NCBI RefSeq assembly: GCF_013337115.1
Contig: NZ_SGWE01000001.1
Span: 273,158 to 337,157 of the forward strand
DNA length: 64,000 nt
Direction: 5' to 3'
From: Deinococcus sp. JMULE3
Lineage (GTDB): Bacteria; Deinococcota; Deinococci; Deinococcales; Deinococcaceae
Part shown: piece after piece, positions 7,901 through 14,253 of the stretch
Layout: each line of letters opens with the position of its first letter
How positions within the stretch are numbered: position 1 is the first letter of the stretch
Translations under genes and position numbers: made by a program
The notes under the pieces: model-generated
Database searches by the model: none
The model's input: only the letters and a program-made list of their open reading frames with translations
Told to the model about the DNA's origin: nothing

Positions 7901-8115
7901 ACGCCGACCACCGCCGCCATGCCCTGCGCCCGCGCCTCGTCGCACAGCTCCACGGCCCCGGCGACGCTGCACCAGTCGGCCAGCCCGACCGCGCCGAACC
8001 CCGCCGCCTTTGCCACCCGCACCAGCCGCCGGGGCGAGACGGTACTGCGGCCCTCGCTGAAGAACGACTGGCAGGCCAGGAGTGCGTCCAGCCGCGCCGC
8101 CCCAGCGGGCGTCAC
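4960..8115 (-). CDS. dnaE2: Error-prone DNA polymerase III alpha subunit DnaE2/ImuC
   Basis: About 1051 aa from GTG 8115, preceded by a GGGGGG run; longer in-frame starts reach into the upstream gene. It is a C-family polymerase. The catalytic carboxylates are present in MPDVDIDIASSRR (near residue 395) and LIKLDLLGLRML (near 548), with AAGRGSAAGSVLCFVLGI before them. The N-terminal PHP domain is degenerate: the metal-binding HxH segment is CQSFFSEGRS and the later motif is LADWCSV. An OB-fold region closes the protein. It is the last gene of a lexA-imuB-DUF6504-dnaE2 operon, so it should be LexA-repressed and act in damage-induced translesion synthesis. A 19-bp iteron-like sequence lies inside the gene at 5648-5666. 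Confidence 0.9.
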   Translation of the reverse strand: MTPAGAARLDALLACQSFFSEGRSTVSPRRLVRVAKAAGFGAVGLADWCSVAGAVELCDEARAQGMAAVVGVTLPVLFPNPPRSSTPTTMFPLVLLARSREGYATLCKLITAVNLERPDGLPLDVLRQVGGMQHLVCLTGGRAGFPTVLGEARELARAATYLRLLRGLFPSALYVQLFHGQAPGEQRRLSYLRGLARDLDLPVVAAPEVCMASPGEYPLLDALSCARLGVDVGTPHAGRPRNDARHVGTPGGWARLLPFGDALLNARTLAGDCALRLLPERLSVPEPPLRPLQTAQAGLEERAFAAVPDRYLPDARPAALERLRTELATVAGLDLAGFFLTAAEVTDHCRAHGILAAGRGSAAGSVLCFVLGITLSDPLAHGLLFERFLHAGRTSMPDVDIDIASSRRDQVLAWVEDRWGLNGAGEAMVANRVTYRLRSAIQDLGRALGLPPDLRDRLSRALGRDYGHLRPHRAREAEAAFTEVLGDAPVKEALLTLLEQVEPRFTRHLAPHSGGVVLSSEPLTHFSPLTRSSGGVRMLSFDKDDVERLGLIKLDLLGLRMLAALERAREEVLRLSGEWIEYGQLPDDPGVWREIGTGDTMALFQIESPAQVQMTARLQPRNLTQLAHQIALIRPGPIQSGTVHPYVRRARGEEVVPEMPEPLRSILAPTYGTLLFQEQILRLAARYAGMDWPDADRFRSRLSQVEDDAELTRLRAAFVDGAAATVGAFPWEAEAVFEQCAAFRGYGFAESHAHAFAQHTYASAFMRRHHPAAYFAAFLTEAPGMWPASTVAREAARRGVRLAGVDVNRSGTAYRAETAQVVRVPLSAVAGLSADTARTIVQERVTGGTFRGVEDFYDRVTVSRAALDSLVRAGAFDATDARKNRREAYAALQTVAHARPPGTRALLAPGAALPDLPDLPLDVQAALDTQLTGTSPTGRHPLDAHRTRLRDLGCGPLAGLQPGVDRWAAGVIVARQRPPTARGFAFYVLEDATGRVQAIISPDLWEAHRILLRDARALIVRGAVTRRGRAVTLRVEVLAELPLGLTRGRPA
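5648..5666 (+). repeat. Origin iteron core embedded in dnaE2 coding sequence
   Basis: CGGACAACTTGCGCCGTTT exactly matches the last 15 bases of the iteron core plus the GTTT extension found in six origin copies. On the coding strand of dnaE2 it encodes part of ETAQVVRV, between YRA and PLSAVAGL, a segment expected in this polymerase family. It is 2.2 kb downstream of the array. Confidence 0.8.
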
Positions 8116-8185
8116 GCTGCCCCCCGGCGCGGCCCCGGCAGGTCGGTGACCGGAACCCGTTTGACCGGGACGGTCCGTCTGCGCG

Positions 8186-8458
8186 TCAGTCCACCAGTCG
8201 CGCCAGCCACCAGCGGCCCTCCGGTCCGTCCTCATGGTGCAGTTCGGCCGTCAGGGCGCCGGCCTGCACCAGGAAGCAGTCGCGGGGTCGCTCGCCCAGC
8301 CACCAGCGGCCCCCGTAGCGCCACTCGTCCAGCACCGCCTCCACCAGGTACGTCCGGCCCTGCCAGGTCAGGCGGGCCGGGCGGTCCCCGCGCGCCTCGA
8401 CCTGCGCGGTCTGGACCGGCACGACCTGGACCTGCACGGCGTGCCCGTACGCCTTCAC
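8186..8458 (-). CDS. Small DUF6504-like protein of the mutasome operon
   Basis: A 90-aa protein starting at GTG 8458, overlapping the imuB stop by GTGA, so translation is probably coupled. It contains RPARLTWQGRTYLVEAVLDEW and RYGGRWWLGERPRDCFLVQ, a small beta-rich fold with several Trp residues. Similar small proteins (DUF6504) are encoded next to imuB and dnaE2 in Actinobacteria and Deinococcus. The biochemical role is not known to me. Its place between the inactive Y-family protein and the polymerase suggests an accessory role in the same complex. No ImuA/SulA-like gene is present, so it may occupy that slot (inference). Confidence 0.65.
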   Translation of the reverse strand: MKAYGHAVQVQVVPVQTAQVEARGDRPARLTWQGRTYLVEAVLDEWRYGGRWWLGERPRDCFLVQAGALTAELHHEDGPEGRWWLARLVD

Positions 8459-9690
8459 GCGCCCTCGAAGAACGCCAGGACGCGCTGCACCGCCTGTTCA
8501 CGCCGCGCGGCGTGCCGGGGCGCCCAGCGCGGGGGCGTCAGGTCACGGGGGCGGACCTGCCCGGTCAGCCAGTCCACCCAGGCGTACTGCGCGTCGGTGG
8601 CGTACGCCCAGGGGTCGAGCCACTCGACCCGCACCAGCGCGTCCGGGAAGCGTGACAGGACCGTCTTCGTGACCTCCAGTTCGTCGGGACCGGCCCACAG
8701 GCCCACCATCCGCGCCGGGTGCGCCAGTCCGCCCAGCTGCGCGCCCAGCCGTTCGATGCCCAGCGGCAGCGCGCCCGTGCCGCGCAGTGCCAGGCCCGCC
8801 ACGCGGGCCAGTCCCGGTCCGTCCAGCGGCCACTTCAGCTGCCGGGTGGCGTCCAGGCGGCCGCCCGGCGTGTCGGCCTGCACGGTCAGCGTGGCGGCCA
8901 GTCGGCCCCGCAGGGCGCTCAGCAGGTCGGCCGTGAGTTCGCGCAGCGCCGCGTCCACCTGCGCGGTGTCCAGCAGTGGCGTGTCGAAGGTCAGCGCCGC
9001 GCCGAGCACCTCGCCCGTGCGGGGTCGGGTCACGCCCGCCGACCTCTCCCCTCTCAGGAAGCGGTTCAGGGGCCGCCCGATGTCCACGCCCAGGAACGCC
9101 TCGCGCTGCGCGGCACTCCAGGCCATCAGGTCCCCCAGGTCGCGCACGCCCAGGAACTGCAGCCGTTCCAGCGCGGCGGGCGGCACGCCCAGCGCAGCGA
9201 GGTGCGCCAGCGGCGTGAGGCGCACGAACGCTTCCTCCGGCGCGGCGCCGTGAACCGCCCGCATCTCGCCGGGCGCGGCGCGCAGCGCGGCCAGCTGGGC
9301 GATTTCGCGGCTGGCGGCCAGGCCCACCGGGGCGTGCAGCGCCGCCGCGAGGTCACGCGCGCCGGACTCCCCGAGCGTCAGGAACGCCACGCCGGGCTCG
9401 CGGCCCTCCACGCGGTCGCTGAAGCGGGCGTGCAGCTGCCCGAGCAGTTCCGCCCAGATCGCCTGCGCTTCGGGGGCGGGTACGATCTCGGCGTGCAGGT
9501 CCGGGCAGCGCGACAGGGCCGCCGCCACCCGCAGGCCCGGCTGCACCCCGGCCGCCTGCGCCAGCGGGCAGGCCTGCAGGACGCGCCGACCCTCGTTCAG
9601 CGCGGCGACCGGCACGCCCGGATGCTGCCGCCGCAGGTGTGAGAGCGGCCAGGGGCTCAGCAGGACGCAGGCGACCCCGACCCCGGCCAC
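8455..9690 (-). CDS. imuB: Y-family polymerase-like mutasome protein ImuB (ImuY)
   Basis: 411 aa, starting at GTG 9690 two bases after the lexA stop. It has the Y-family layout: a palm-like N-terminus (ACVLLSPWPL), a thumb HhH region (FLGVRDLGDLMAWSAAQREA) and a little-finger-like region (FDTPLLDTAQVDAALRELTA). The catalytic Asp and Glu residues of active Y-family enzymes are not seen: the segment that should read like DMDAFFASVE is VLLSPWPLSHL. This is typical of ImuB, which is a scaffold linking DnaE2 to the sliding clamp. D. deserti calls the equivalent gene imuY. The C-terminal region has a WLDPWAYATDAQYAWVDWL stretch seen in ImuB proteins. Confidence 0.85.
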   Translation of the reverse strand: MAGVGVACVLLSPWPLSHLRRQHPGVPVAALNEGRRVLQACPLAQAAGVQPGLRVAAALSRCPDLHAEIVPAPEAQAIWAELLGQLHARFSDRVEGREPGVAFLTLGESGARDLAAALHAPVGLAASREIAQLAALRAAPGEMRAVHGAAPEEAFVRLTPLAHLAALGVPPAALERLQFLGVRDLGDLMAWSAAQREAFLGVDIGRPLNRFLRGERSAGVTRPRTGEVLGAALTFDTPLLDTAQVDAALRELTADLLSALRGRLAATLTVQADTPGGRLDATRQLKWPLDGPGLARVAGLALRGTGALPLGIERLGAQLGGLAHPARMVGLWAGPDELEVTKTVLSRFPDALVRVEWLDPWAYATDAQYAWVDWLTGQVRPRDLTPPRWAPRHAARREQAVQRVLAFFEGA

Positions 9691-9692
9691 GG

Positions 9693-10328
9693 TCAGGCCC
9701 TCCGGGGCAGGGGTCGCGGCCCGGCGAGGCCCAGCCGGGCCACCATCCGTCCCTGCACCTGCACGTCCGCCGCCGGGTAGGTCCGGCGGGGATGGTCCGG
9801 GTTCTCGCTGACGAGCACGACCTCGTCTCCGAACACGTACAGCCGCTTGAGCGTCGCGGCGTTCTCGCCGGGGATCAGCACGACCGCCACCTCGCCGTCC
9901 AGTACCTGCGGCGCGGGCCGCACGAGCACGTAGTCGCCGTCGAGCACGCCGATGCCGGTCATGGAGTCGCCGCGCACCTGCAGGAGGAAGTCACCCTCGC
10001 GCACGCCGAGCAGCTGGTCGAGGCTGGGCGTGACGTGATCCGGCGTCTGCTCGGCCAGGATCGGCGCGCCGGCCGCGACCTGACCGTAGATGGGAATGCC
10101 GTCCTGAATGGCCGCGCGGGCCTGCTCGCTGAGATGCAGGCGGCCCCGCGCGCCGTGGCGTTCGATCAGGCCCAGTTCCCCCAGCGCCCGCAGGTGAAAG
10201 GAGATGGTCGCCTCGCTGAGTCCGGCGGCGCGGGCGAGTTCGGCGGCGCTGGGCGGGCCGCCGGCACGGGTGAGCTGCGCGGCGAGGCGCAGGAGGTTCA
10301 GGCGCAGTGGGGTCAGGCGGGGGGGCAT
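9693..10328 (-). CDS. lexA: LexA SOS repressor
   Basis: 211 aa. ATG 10328 is preferred because GAGGAG lies 8 nt upstream; a GTG at 10337 directly abuts that site and is less likely. The N-terminal winged helix includes AAELARAAGLSEATISFHLR. The C-terminal S24 peptidase domain has the self-cleavage site VAAG (Ala86-Gly87), catalytic Ser122 in GDSM and Lys161 in ATLKR, so autocleavage should be intact. It heads the imuB-DUF6504-dnaE2 operon and should repress it together with itself. A near-palindrome 17 bp upstream is the probable operator. A lexA-imuY-dnaE2 operon in D. deserti is known to be needed for UV-induced mutagenesis. Confidence 0.92.
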   Translation of the reverse strand: MPPRLTPLRLNLLRLAAQLTRAGGPPSAAELARAAGLSEATISFHLRALGELGLIERHGARGRLHLSEQARAAIQDGIPIYGQVAAGAPILAEQTPDHVTPSLDQLLGVREGDFLLQVRGDSMTGIGVLDGDYVLVRPAPQVLDGEVAVVLIPGENAATLKRLYVFGDEVVLVSENPDHPRRTYPAADVQVQGRMVARLGLAGPRPLPRRA

Positions 10329-10344
10329 CAGGGTCACTCCTCGA

Positions 10345-10366
10345 CTATCGAAGAATCCTTAGATAG
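10345..10366. promoter_or_regulatory. Probable LexA operator of the mutasome operon
   Basis: A 22-bp near-palindrome: the left half CTATCGAAGAA and the right half TCCTTAGATAG match as inverted repeats at 9 of 11 positions. It lies 17 bp upstream of the lexA start, where the lexA promoter should be. It differs from both the E. coli and the B. subtilis SOS box. Confidence 0.65.
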
Positions 10367-10426
10367 CTGCCCGCATCGTGACCCATCTCAGGATTGCGCG
10401 TCAAGACACCGCCTTCAGGCGGAGTG

Positions 10427-10575
10427 ATACGGGATTAAATTGACTTGCTTGCAACGTGATCGCGTTCCATTGTCCCCTCTCCCCTGGTGGGAGAGGGAGG
10501 GAGGAGCGAAGCGACGGAAGGGTGAGGGGGCCACCGGGCGACTCCGAATGATGTGGAATCACTCGAATCCCGTAT
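10427..10575. repeat. Small intergenic repeat, copy A (149 bp, ATACGGGATT ends)
   Basis: Ends are perfect 10-bp inverted repeats, ATACGGGATT and AATCCCGTAT. Inside is CTCTCCC...GGGAGAG followed by GGAGCGAAGCGACGGAAGGG and a GGGGGCCACCGGGCGACTC stretch. Related copies are at 27540-27709 and 47832-48021. Size and intergenic placement recall the small noncoding repeats of Deinococcus genomes or MITEs. Confidence 0.8.
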
Positions 10576-10620
10576 GAGGCGTTCCCTCATGACGCAGGAG
10601 TGGTGAGGCCCGGCGCGGAC

Positions 10621-10639
10621 TGGACCACCCGGTGGTCCA
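10621..10639. repeat. parS-like 19-bp palindrome (copy 2)
   Basis: TGGACCACCCGGTGGTCCA, a perfect palindrome, lies 38 bp upstream of the -35 box of parA. ParB spreading from this site could repress the par operon. Confidence 0.8.
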
Positions 10640-10676
10640 CCCGATCGTGAAGCGCAGGGCGCGGCGGCACTCCGGC

Positions 10677-10705
10677 TTGAAAAAAGGTGTACATCTTTTT
10701 ATAGT
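10677..10705 (+). promoter_or_regulatory. parA promoter with palindromic operator in the spacer
   Basis: TTGAAA (10677) and TATAGT (10700) are separated by 17 nt. The spacer is filled by AAAAAGGTGTACATCTTTTT (10681-10700), a near-perfect 20-bp palindrome centred on TGTACA. The parA ATG at 10712 is 7 nt after the -10 box, so the transcript is probably leaderless. A repressor on the palindrome would block RNA polymerase; the Phd-like domain of ParA itself is the natural candidate. Confidence 0.75.
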
Positions 10706-10711
10706 CCGCGT

Positions 10712-11740
10712 ATGGCTCAAGCGGGACGCGACACCAGCGTCAAGACACGGGACCTGCGCAGCAGCCTCTCCGAGGTGCTCGGACAGGTCGAACGCGGCGG
10801 CCGGGTGATCGTCGAGAAGTACAACGACCCCGTCGCCGCGATCATTCCCATGAGCGACTACCTGACCCTCCGCCGCCTGGGCGCCGCCCGCGCCCACCCC
10901 AGTGACAAGGAGCCCCACATGGCCCACCGCATCGTGACCAGCAACATCTCCGGAGGCGAGGGCAAGACCTCCATCACCCGCGAACTCGCCCTGACCCTCG
11001 CCGACCAGGGCTACCGCGTGGCGATCATCGACACCGACCCCCAGGGCTCCCTGACCAAGAACCTCGGCCTGCACGACCCGGTCGAGGGCGTCGCCCGCGC
11101 CGATCTGCCCGGCTACCGCCGCGAGCACACCATCCTGAGCGTCTTCGACGAGGACACCGAACCGCGCCTGGGCCCCCCGGTACCGGTGCTCGGCGTGGAC
11201 GTCTGGGTGTCCAACGACGCCCTGTACGAGGTCGACCAGCGCATCGGCGCGGACCTCACCAAGATGGGCAACCTGCGTGAGGCCGTCGACCACATCGCCC
11301 CGCAGTACGACTTCATCCTGATCGACACCAAGCCCGGCATCACACCTCTGCTGAACGCCGCCGTGGCCGCCGCCGACCACCTGATCGTCCCGATCTCCGG
11401 CGACAAGGGCTTCGAGAACCTCGACAAGATCGTGAAACTCGTCAAGGGCGCGCGGCCCTACGCACCCGGCCTGGGCGTGCGGATGTTCATTCCCAACCGC
11501 GTGCGCAGCAGCACCAACGTCTACAAGGACCTGCTGGAGATGATGAAGCAGTACCAGAGCGTCGCGCCGGTCTCCAGCCAGATCCGCGACAGCGTCCTGA
11601 TGATGGACGCCCAGCGCGCCCGCCGCCCCCTGGTCCGCCACAAGCCCGGCTCGGACATCGCGCAGGACATCCGCAACGTCACCCGCGACCTGCTGAACGA
11701 ACTGGGCGTGCAGCAGGTCACGACCGGGGTGACCCCGTGA
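10712..11740 (+). CDS. parA: Partition ATPase ParA with N-terminal Phd/YefM antitoxin-like domain
   Basis: 342 aa. Residues about 8-57 (TRDLRSSLSEVLGQVERGG, then RVIVEKYNDPVAAIIPMSDY) match the Phd/YefM antitoxin fold, which binds operator DNA. Residue 70 is an internal Met preceded by AAGGAG and a 6-nt spacer, so a shorter ParA may also be made. The ATPase has Walker A ISGGEGKTS (80-87), IIDTDPQGSLTKN and ILIDTKPG. The signature lysine of the ParA deviant Walker motif (KGGxGKT) is Ser80. ParA normally positions ParB-bound replicons by ATP-driven gradients on the nucleoid. No toxin gene is nearby, so the Phd domain probably replaces the HTH domain of type Ia ParA proteins (inference). The stop overlaps the parB start. 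Confidence 0.88.
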   Translation: MAQAGRDTSVKTRDLRSSLSEVLGQVERGGRVIVEKYNDPVAAIIPMSDYLTLRRLGAARAHPSDKEPHMAHRIVTSNISGGEGKTSITRELALTLADQGYRVAIIDTDPQGSLTKNLGLHDPVEGVARADLPGYRREHTILSVFDEDTEPRLGPPVPVLGVDVWVSNDALYEVDQRIGADLTKMGNLREAVDHIAPQYDFILIDTKPGITPLLNAAVAAADHLIVPISGDKGFENLDKIVKLVKGARPYAPGLGVRMFIPNRVRSSTNVYKDLLEMMKQYQSVAPVSSQIRDSVLMMDAQRARRPLVRHKPGSDIAQDIRNVTRDLLNELGVQQVTTGVTP

Positions 11741-12777
11741 CCCGCCCCGGCGTGAGCGCCGCCGCGTTCGGCGCGCTGGACATGATGGAGGAACTGCGCG
11801 ACCGCAGCGCCGACGCCCAGCTGCCCATCGCGTCCATCCGCGTTCTGCCGGAATTCAACCCCCGGCGCCTGCTGGGCGACCAGGCCTTCACCGACGAGGC
11901 GCTGGCCGACCTGGCGCAGAACATCCGCACGTACGGCGTGCTGCAACCCGTGCTGGTGCGCCGCCGCCGCGCCGAGATCCTGCTCGTCGCCGGGGAGCGG
12001 CGCCTGCGCGCCGCGACCCTGGCCGGGCTCACGCAGGTGCCCGTCATCTACGTGGACGCCGACGACGCCCGCGCCTACGAGATCGCCATCATCGAGAACG
12101 CGCAGCGCAACGACCTCGACCTCGTCACCGAGACCCTGGTCGGCTTCCAGTTCCTGTCGCGCCGCCTGAACCTCAGCAGCGACGAGATCGTCAGTTACCT
12201 GCACCACGTCCGCAAGGGCCGCCGCGAGGACGACCTGGGCGTCGAGCGGCTCCTGCGCGACATGTACGGCACCGGCATCAGCGTGTGGGGCCAGCAGCGC
12301 GCCCTGATCCTGCGCATGACCGCCGCCGAACGCGAGGCCATCCAGGCGCGCCGCGTGGACGCCAAGGTCTGCGCGGAACTCGTGGCGCTGACCGAGGGCG
12401 ATACCCGCAGCGCCCTGCTCGACCTCGCCATCCGCGAGGGACTCACCGCGCGGCAGGTCCGCGAACTCGTGCGCAACGAGCAGGCCAGCAGTCGCCCCGC
12501 CCGCCCGGCCCTGACCGTCCAGGGAGACCAGTTGCGGCGCCTGCTGCCCCGCCTGAACCGTCTGGAGGGCGAGGACGCCCGCCGCGCCGGGGAGCTGCTG
12601 AGCGAACTGAACGGCCTGCTCTCCCCCCACCCCCCGCTGAAACCACCTGCCCGGAGGCCGCCCGCCAGCATGGCATGGGCGGCCTCTTTCCTTGCCACAG
12701 TCAGACCGGTCGCACGCTGGACCACCGGGTGGTCCACAGGTGGACTGATCGCTTCTGGTGAGGGACTTCCGTGCTGA
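11737..12777 (+). CDS. parB: Centromere-binding protein ParB
   Basis: Starts at GTG 11737, overlapping the parA stop (GTGA). The N-terminal domain has RVLPEFNPRR, GVLQPVLVRRR, the CTP-binding box GERRLRAA and ENAQRND. A central helical DNA-binding region follows (LSSDEIVSYLHHVRKG, SVWGQQRALILRM). It should bind the nearby 19-bp palindromes and slide as a CTP-dependent clamp. The frame stays open to 12777 (346 aa), but its last 45 codons run through a strong hairpin terminator and a parS copy and look non-protein (ARWTTGWSTGG). Removing one C from either C6 run (12623-12628 or 12630-12635) would give a TGA at 12638 and a 300-aa protein. Confidence 0.9.
   Translation: MTRPGVSAAAFGALDMMEELRDRSADAQLPIASIRVLPEFNPRRLLGDQAFTDEALADLAQNIRTYGVLQPVLVRRRRAEILLVAGERRLRAATLAGLTQVPVIYVDADDARAYEIAIIENAQRNDLDLVTETLVGFQFLSRRLNLSSDEIVSYLHHVRKGRREDDLGVERLLRDMYGTGISVWGQQRALILRMTAAEREAIQARRVDAKVCAELVALTEGDTRSALLDLAIREGLTARQVRELVRNEQASSRPARPALTVQGDQLRRLLPRLNRLEGEDARRAGELLSELNGLLSPHPPLKPPARRPPASMAWAASFLATVRPVARWTTGWSTGGLIASGEGLPC
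12654..12690 (+). terminator. Rho-independent-type terminator at the end of parB
   Basis: GAGGCCGCCC pairs with GGGCGGCCTC across a 13-nt loop and is followed by TTTCCTT. It lies inside the last part of the open parB frame, which supports an earlier true stop. Confidence 0.75.
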
Positions 12778-13369
12778 TGCCCGCCCAGTGCTCCCGGGAC
12801 AGGGGGTGCCGGGCGCCGCGGTCGAGGGAGCGGAAGCCCAGATCGGTGGACCACCCGGTGGTCCAGTGTCTGACCTCCCCCGTGTGGCATTGCGGACCGA
12901 GTCGATGTCCGATCGGACGGGGAATGCGCTACGCCCTCGAACAAGACGCTGTCCCGCCAACACGCCGCGTCCCAGGCTGTGTGTGGGTGTGGACCACTGG
13001 GTGGTCCAAAGCGTGACTTGCCCCGTGCGGCGTTTCAGACCGGCTCGAAGTCCGAACCGGTGCGGACGCCGTGTGTGTCGTGGACAGAGCGGAGCACCAG
13101 CGATCCGTCCACTCCATGTCCGGAACCCGTTTCTCTCCTTCGCGTTCTGCTGCGCACCTCAGCGGGTCCGTATGAGGGTCAGTGGGACACGCTCTGGCTC
13201 ACGACGCCATGCCGTCAGGATGCCGGGCCCTGGCCAGTCCGCGAGTGTGGACCACCCGGTGGTCCAATCGCGAAAGTGCCGTACTCCCACCCGCTCTGGC
13301 AACCCGGCGCGGCCCTCAGCCCTGCGTGTTCTCTCGCCCATCCGGTATGGTGGACCACCCGGTGGTCCA
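12718..13369. repeat. parS centromere cluster: five 19-bp palindromes (copies 3-7)
   Basis: Copies of TGGACCACCSGGTGGTCCA lie at 12718-12736, 12847-12865, 12990-13008 (one mismatch, ACT for ACC), 13248-13266 and 13351-13369. The central base is G in two and C in three. The 600 bp from the parB stop to 13382 hold no other gene that I can support. The motif differs from the widespread chromosomal parS, TGTTTCACGTGAAACA. Number, clustering after parB and the additional copies at 10621 and 2644 make a centromere the best reading. Confidence 0.85.
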
Positions 13370-13381
13370 GGCGATGGGCCT

Positions 13382-13894
13382 TCAGTCGGGTGGCGTGTCC
13401 TGGCGTTCCAGGTGATCCAGCAGCAGTTCGCTCAGGTGATCCAGCTTGCCGAGCTGGGTGGCGTTCAGGGGCTGCAGCAGCCCGGCTTCCAGCGTCAGGA
13501 ACTCGGGCAGCAGGGTCTCGACCAGCGCTGTTCCGGCGGCGTTCAGGCGGACGTAGGCCTGTCGGCGGTCGCTGGGGTGCGGCACACGCGTGATCAGGTT
13601 CAGGTCGAGGAGCCGCGCGATGCGGTTGGAGGTGGCGGGGCCGTTCACGGCGCAGCGGTCCAGCAGGTCGCCGGGGCGCAGGCCCTCCGGAGGGGCGCTG
13701 CGGTACAGCGTGAGCAGCAGGTCCCAGCCGGCGGCGTTCAGGCCGTGCGCGGCCAGCAGGCGGTCGAGTTGCGCTTGCAGCCTCATGCCCAGTCGGGTCA
13801 GGCGCAGGACGCGCAGCATGGGGCTGGCGTCCAGGTCGGGCCGCCGCGCCTGCCAGTCCTCCCCGACCTGGGTCAGGAACGCCCGGGAGTTCAC
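13382..13894 (-). CDS. hucR: MarR-family urate-responsive regulator, HucR-like
   Basis: 170 aa from GTG 13894, five bases after the HIU hydrolase stop, so in one operon with the urate genes. The segment GLNAAGWDLLLTLYRSAPPE closely resembles D. radiodurans HucR, followed by a MarR winged helix (GPATSNRIARLLDLNLITRV, DRRQAYVRL). HucR represses uricase and is released by urate. In D. radiodurans hucR is divergent from the uricase gene; here it is the last gene of the catabolic operon, so repression would be self-limiting through the common promoter. It may bind the 16-bp palindrome at 15682. The urate-sensing residues were not checked one by one. Confidence 0.8.
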   Translation of the reverse strand: MNSRAFLTQVGEDWQARRPDLDASPMLRVLRLTRLGMRLQAQLDRLLAAHGLNAAGWDLLLTLYRSAPPEGLRPGDLLDRCAVNGPATSNRIARLLDLNLITRVPHPSDRRQAYVRLNAAGTALVETLLPEFLTLEAGLLQPLNATQLGKLDHLSELLLDHLERQDTPPD

Positions 13895-13899
13895 GCCCG

Positions 13900-14253
13900 T
13901 CAGCTGCCCCGGTAGGTGCTGTAGGACCAGGGACTGACGAGCAGCGGGACGTGGTAGTGGGCCGACGCGTCCGCGACGGTGAAGCGTAGGGTCACCTCGT
14001 CCAGAAAGGGCGTGGCGCTGGTCAGCTCGGCGAAGTACGCAGCGACGGTGAACGTCAGTTCGTACGTGCCGGTCCGGAGTTCGCCGCGTGCGATCAGCGC
14101 CTCGTCGGTGCGGCCGTCGGCGTTCGTGACCGTCCGGGTCAGCAGGGTCCGCGCCCCGCCGCCGTCCACCCGCTGCAGGGTCACCGGAATGCCCCCGGCC
14201 GGGCGGCCCCGCGCGGTGTCGAGGACATGCGTGCTCAGGCCAGCGCCGCTCAC
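13900..14253 (-). CDS. pucM: 5-hydroxyisourate hydrolase (transthyretin-like)
   Basis: 117 aa from GTG 14253, overlapping the uricase stop by GTGA. It has the N-terminal [14 protein letters not shown] motif and the C-terminal YRGS tetrapeptide that mark HIU hydrolases. The enzyme converts 5-hydroxyisourate, the product of uricase, to OHCU, the substrate of the decarboxylase domain fused to uricase in the preceding gene. Length is normal for the family. All catalytic signature segments seen are intact. Confidence 0.92.
   Translation of the reverse strand: MSGAGLSTHVLDTARGRPAGGIPVTLQRVDGGGARTLLTRTVTNADGRTDEALIARGELRTGTYELTFTVAAYFAELTSATPFLDEVTLRFTVADASAHYHVPLLVSPWSYSTYRGS

Noticed and set aside
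10712..10918. Complete toxin-antitoxin module at parA
   Set aside because: Only the antitoxin-like domain is present; no RelE, Doc or other toxin frame was found upstream or downstream.
12758..13915. 385-codon plus-strand frame through the parS cluster
   Set aside because: Crosses five palindromes and lies antisense to the MarR gene; the repeated VDHPVVQ peptides are just parS translated.
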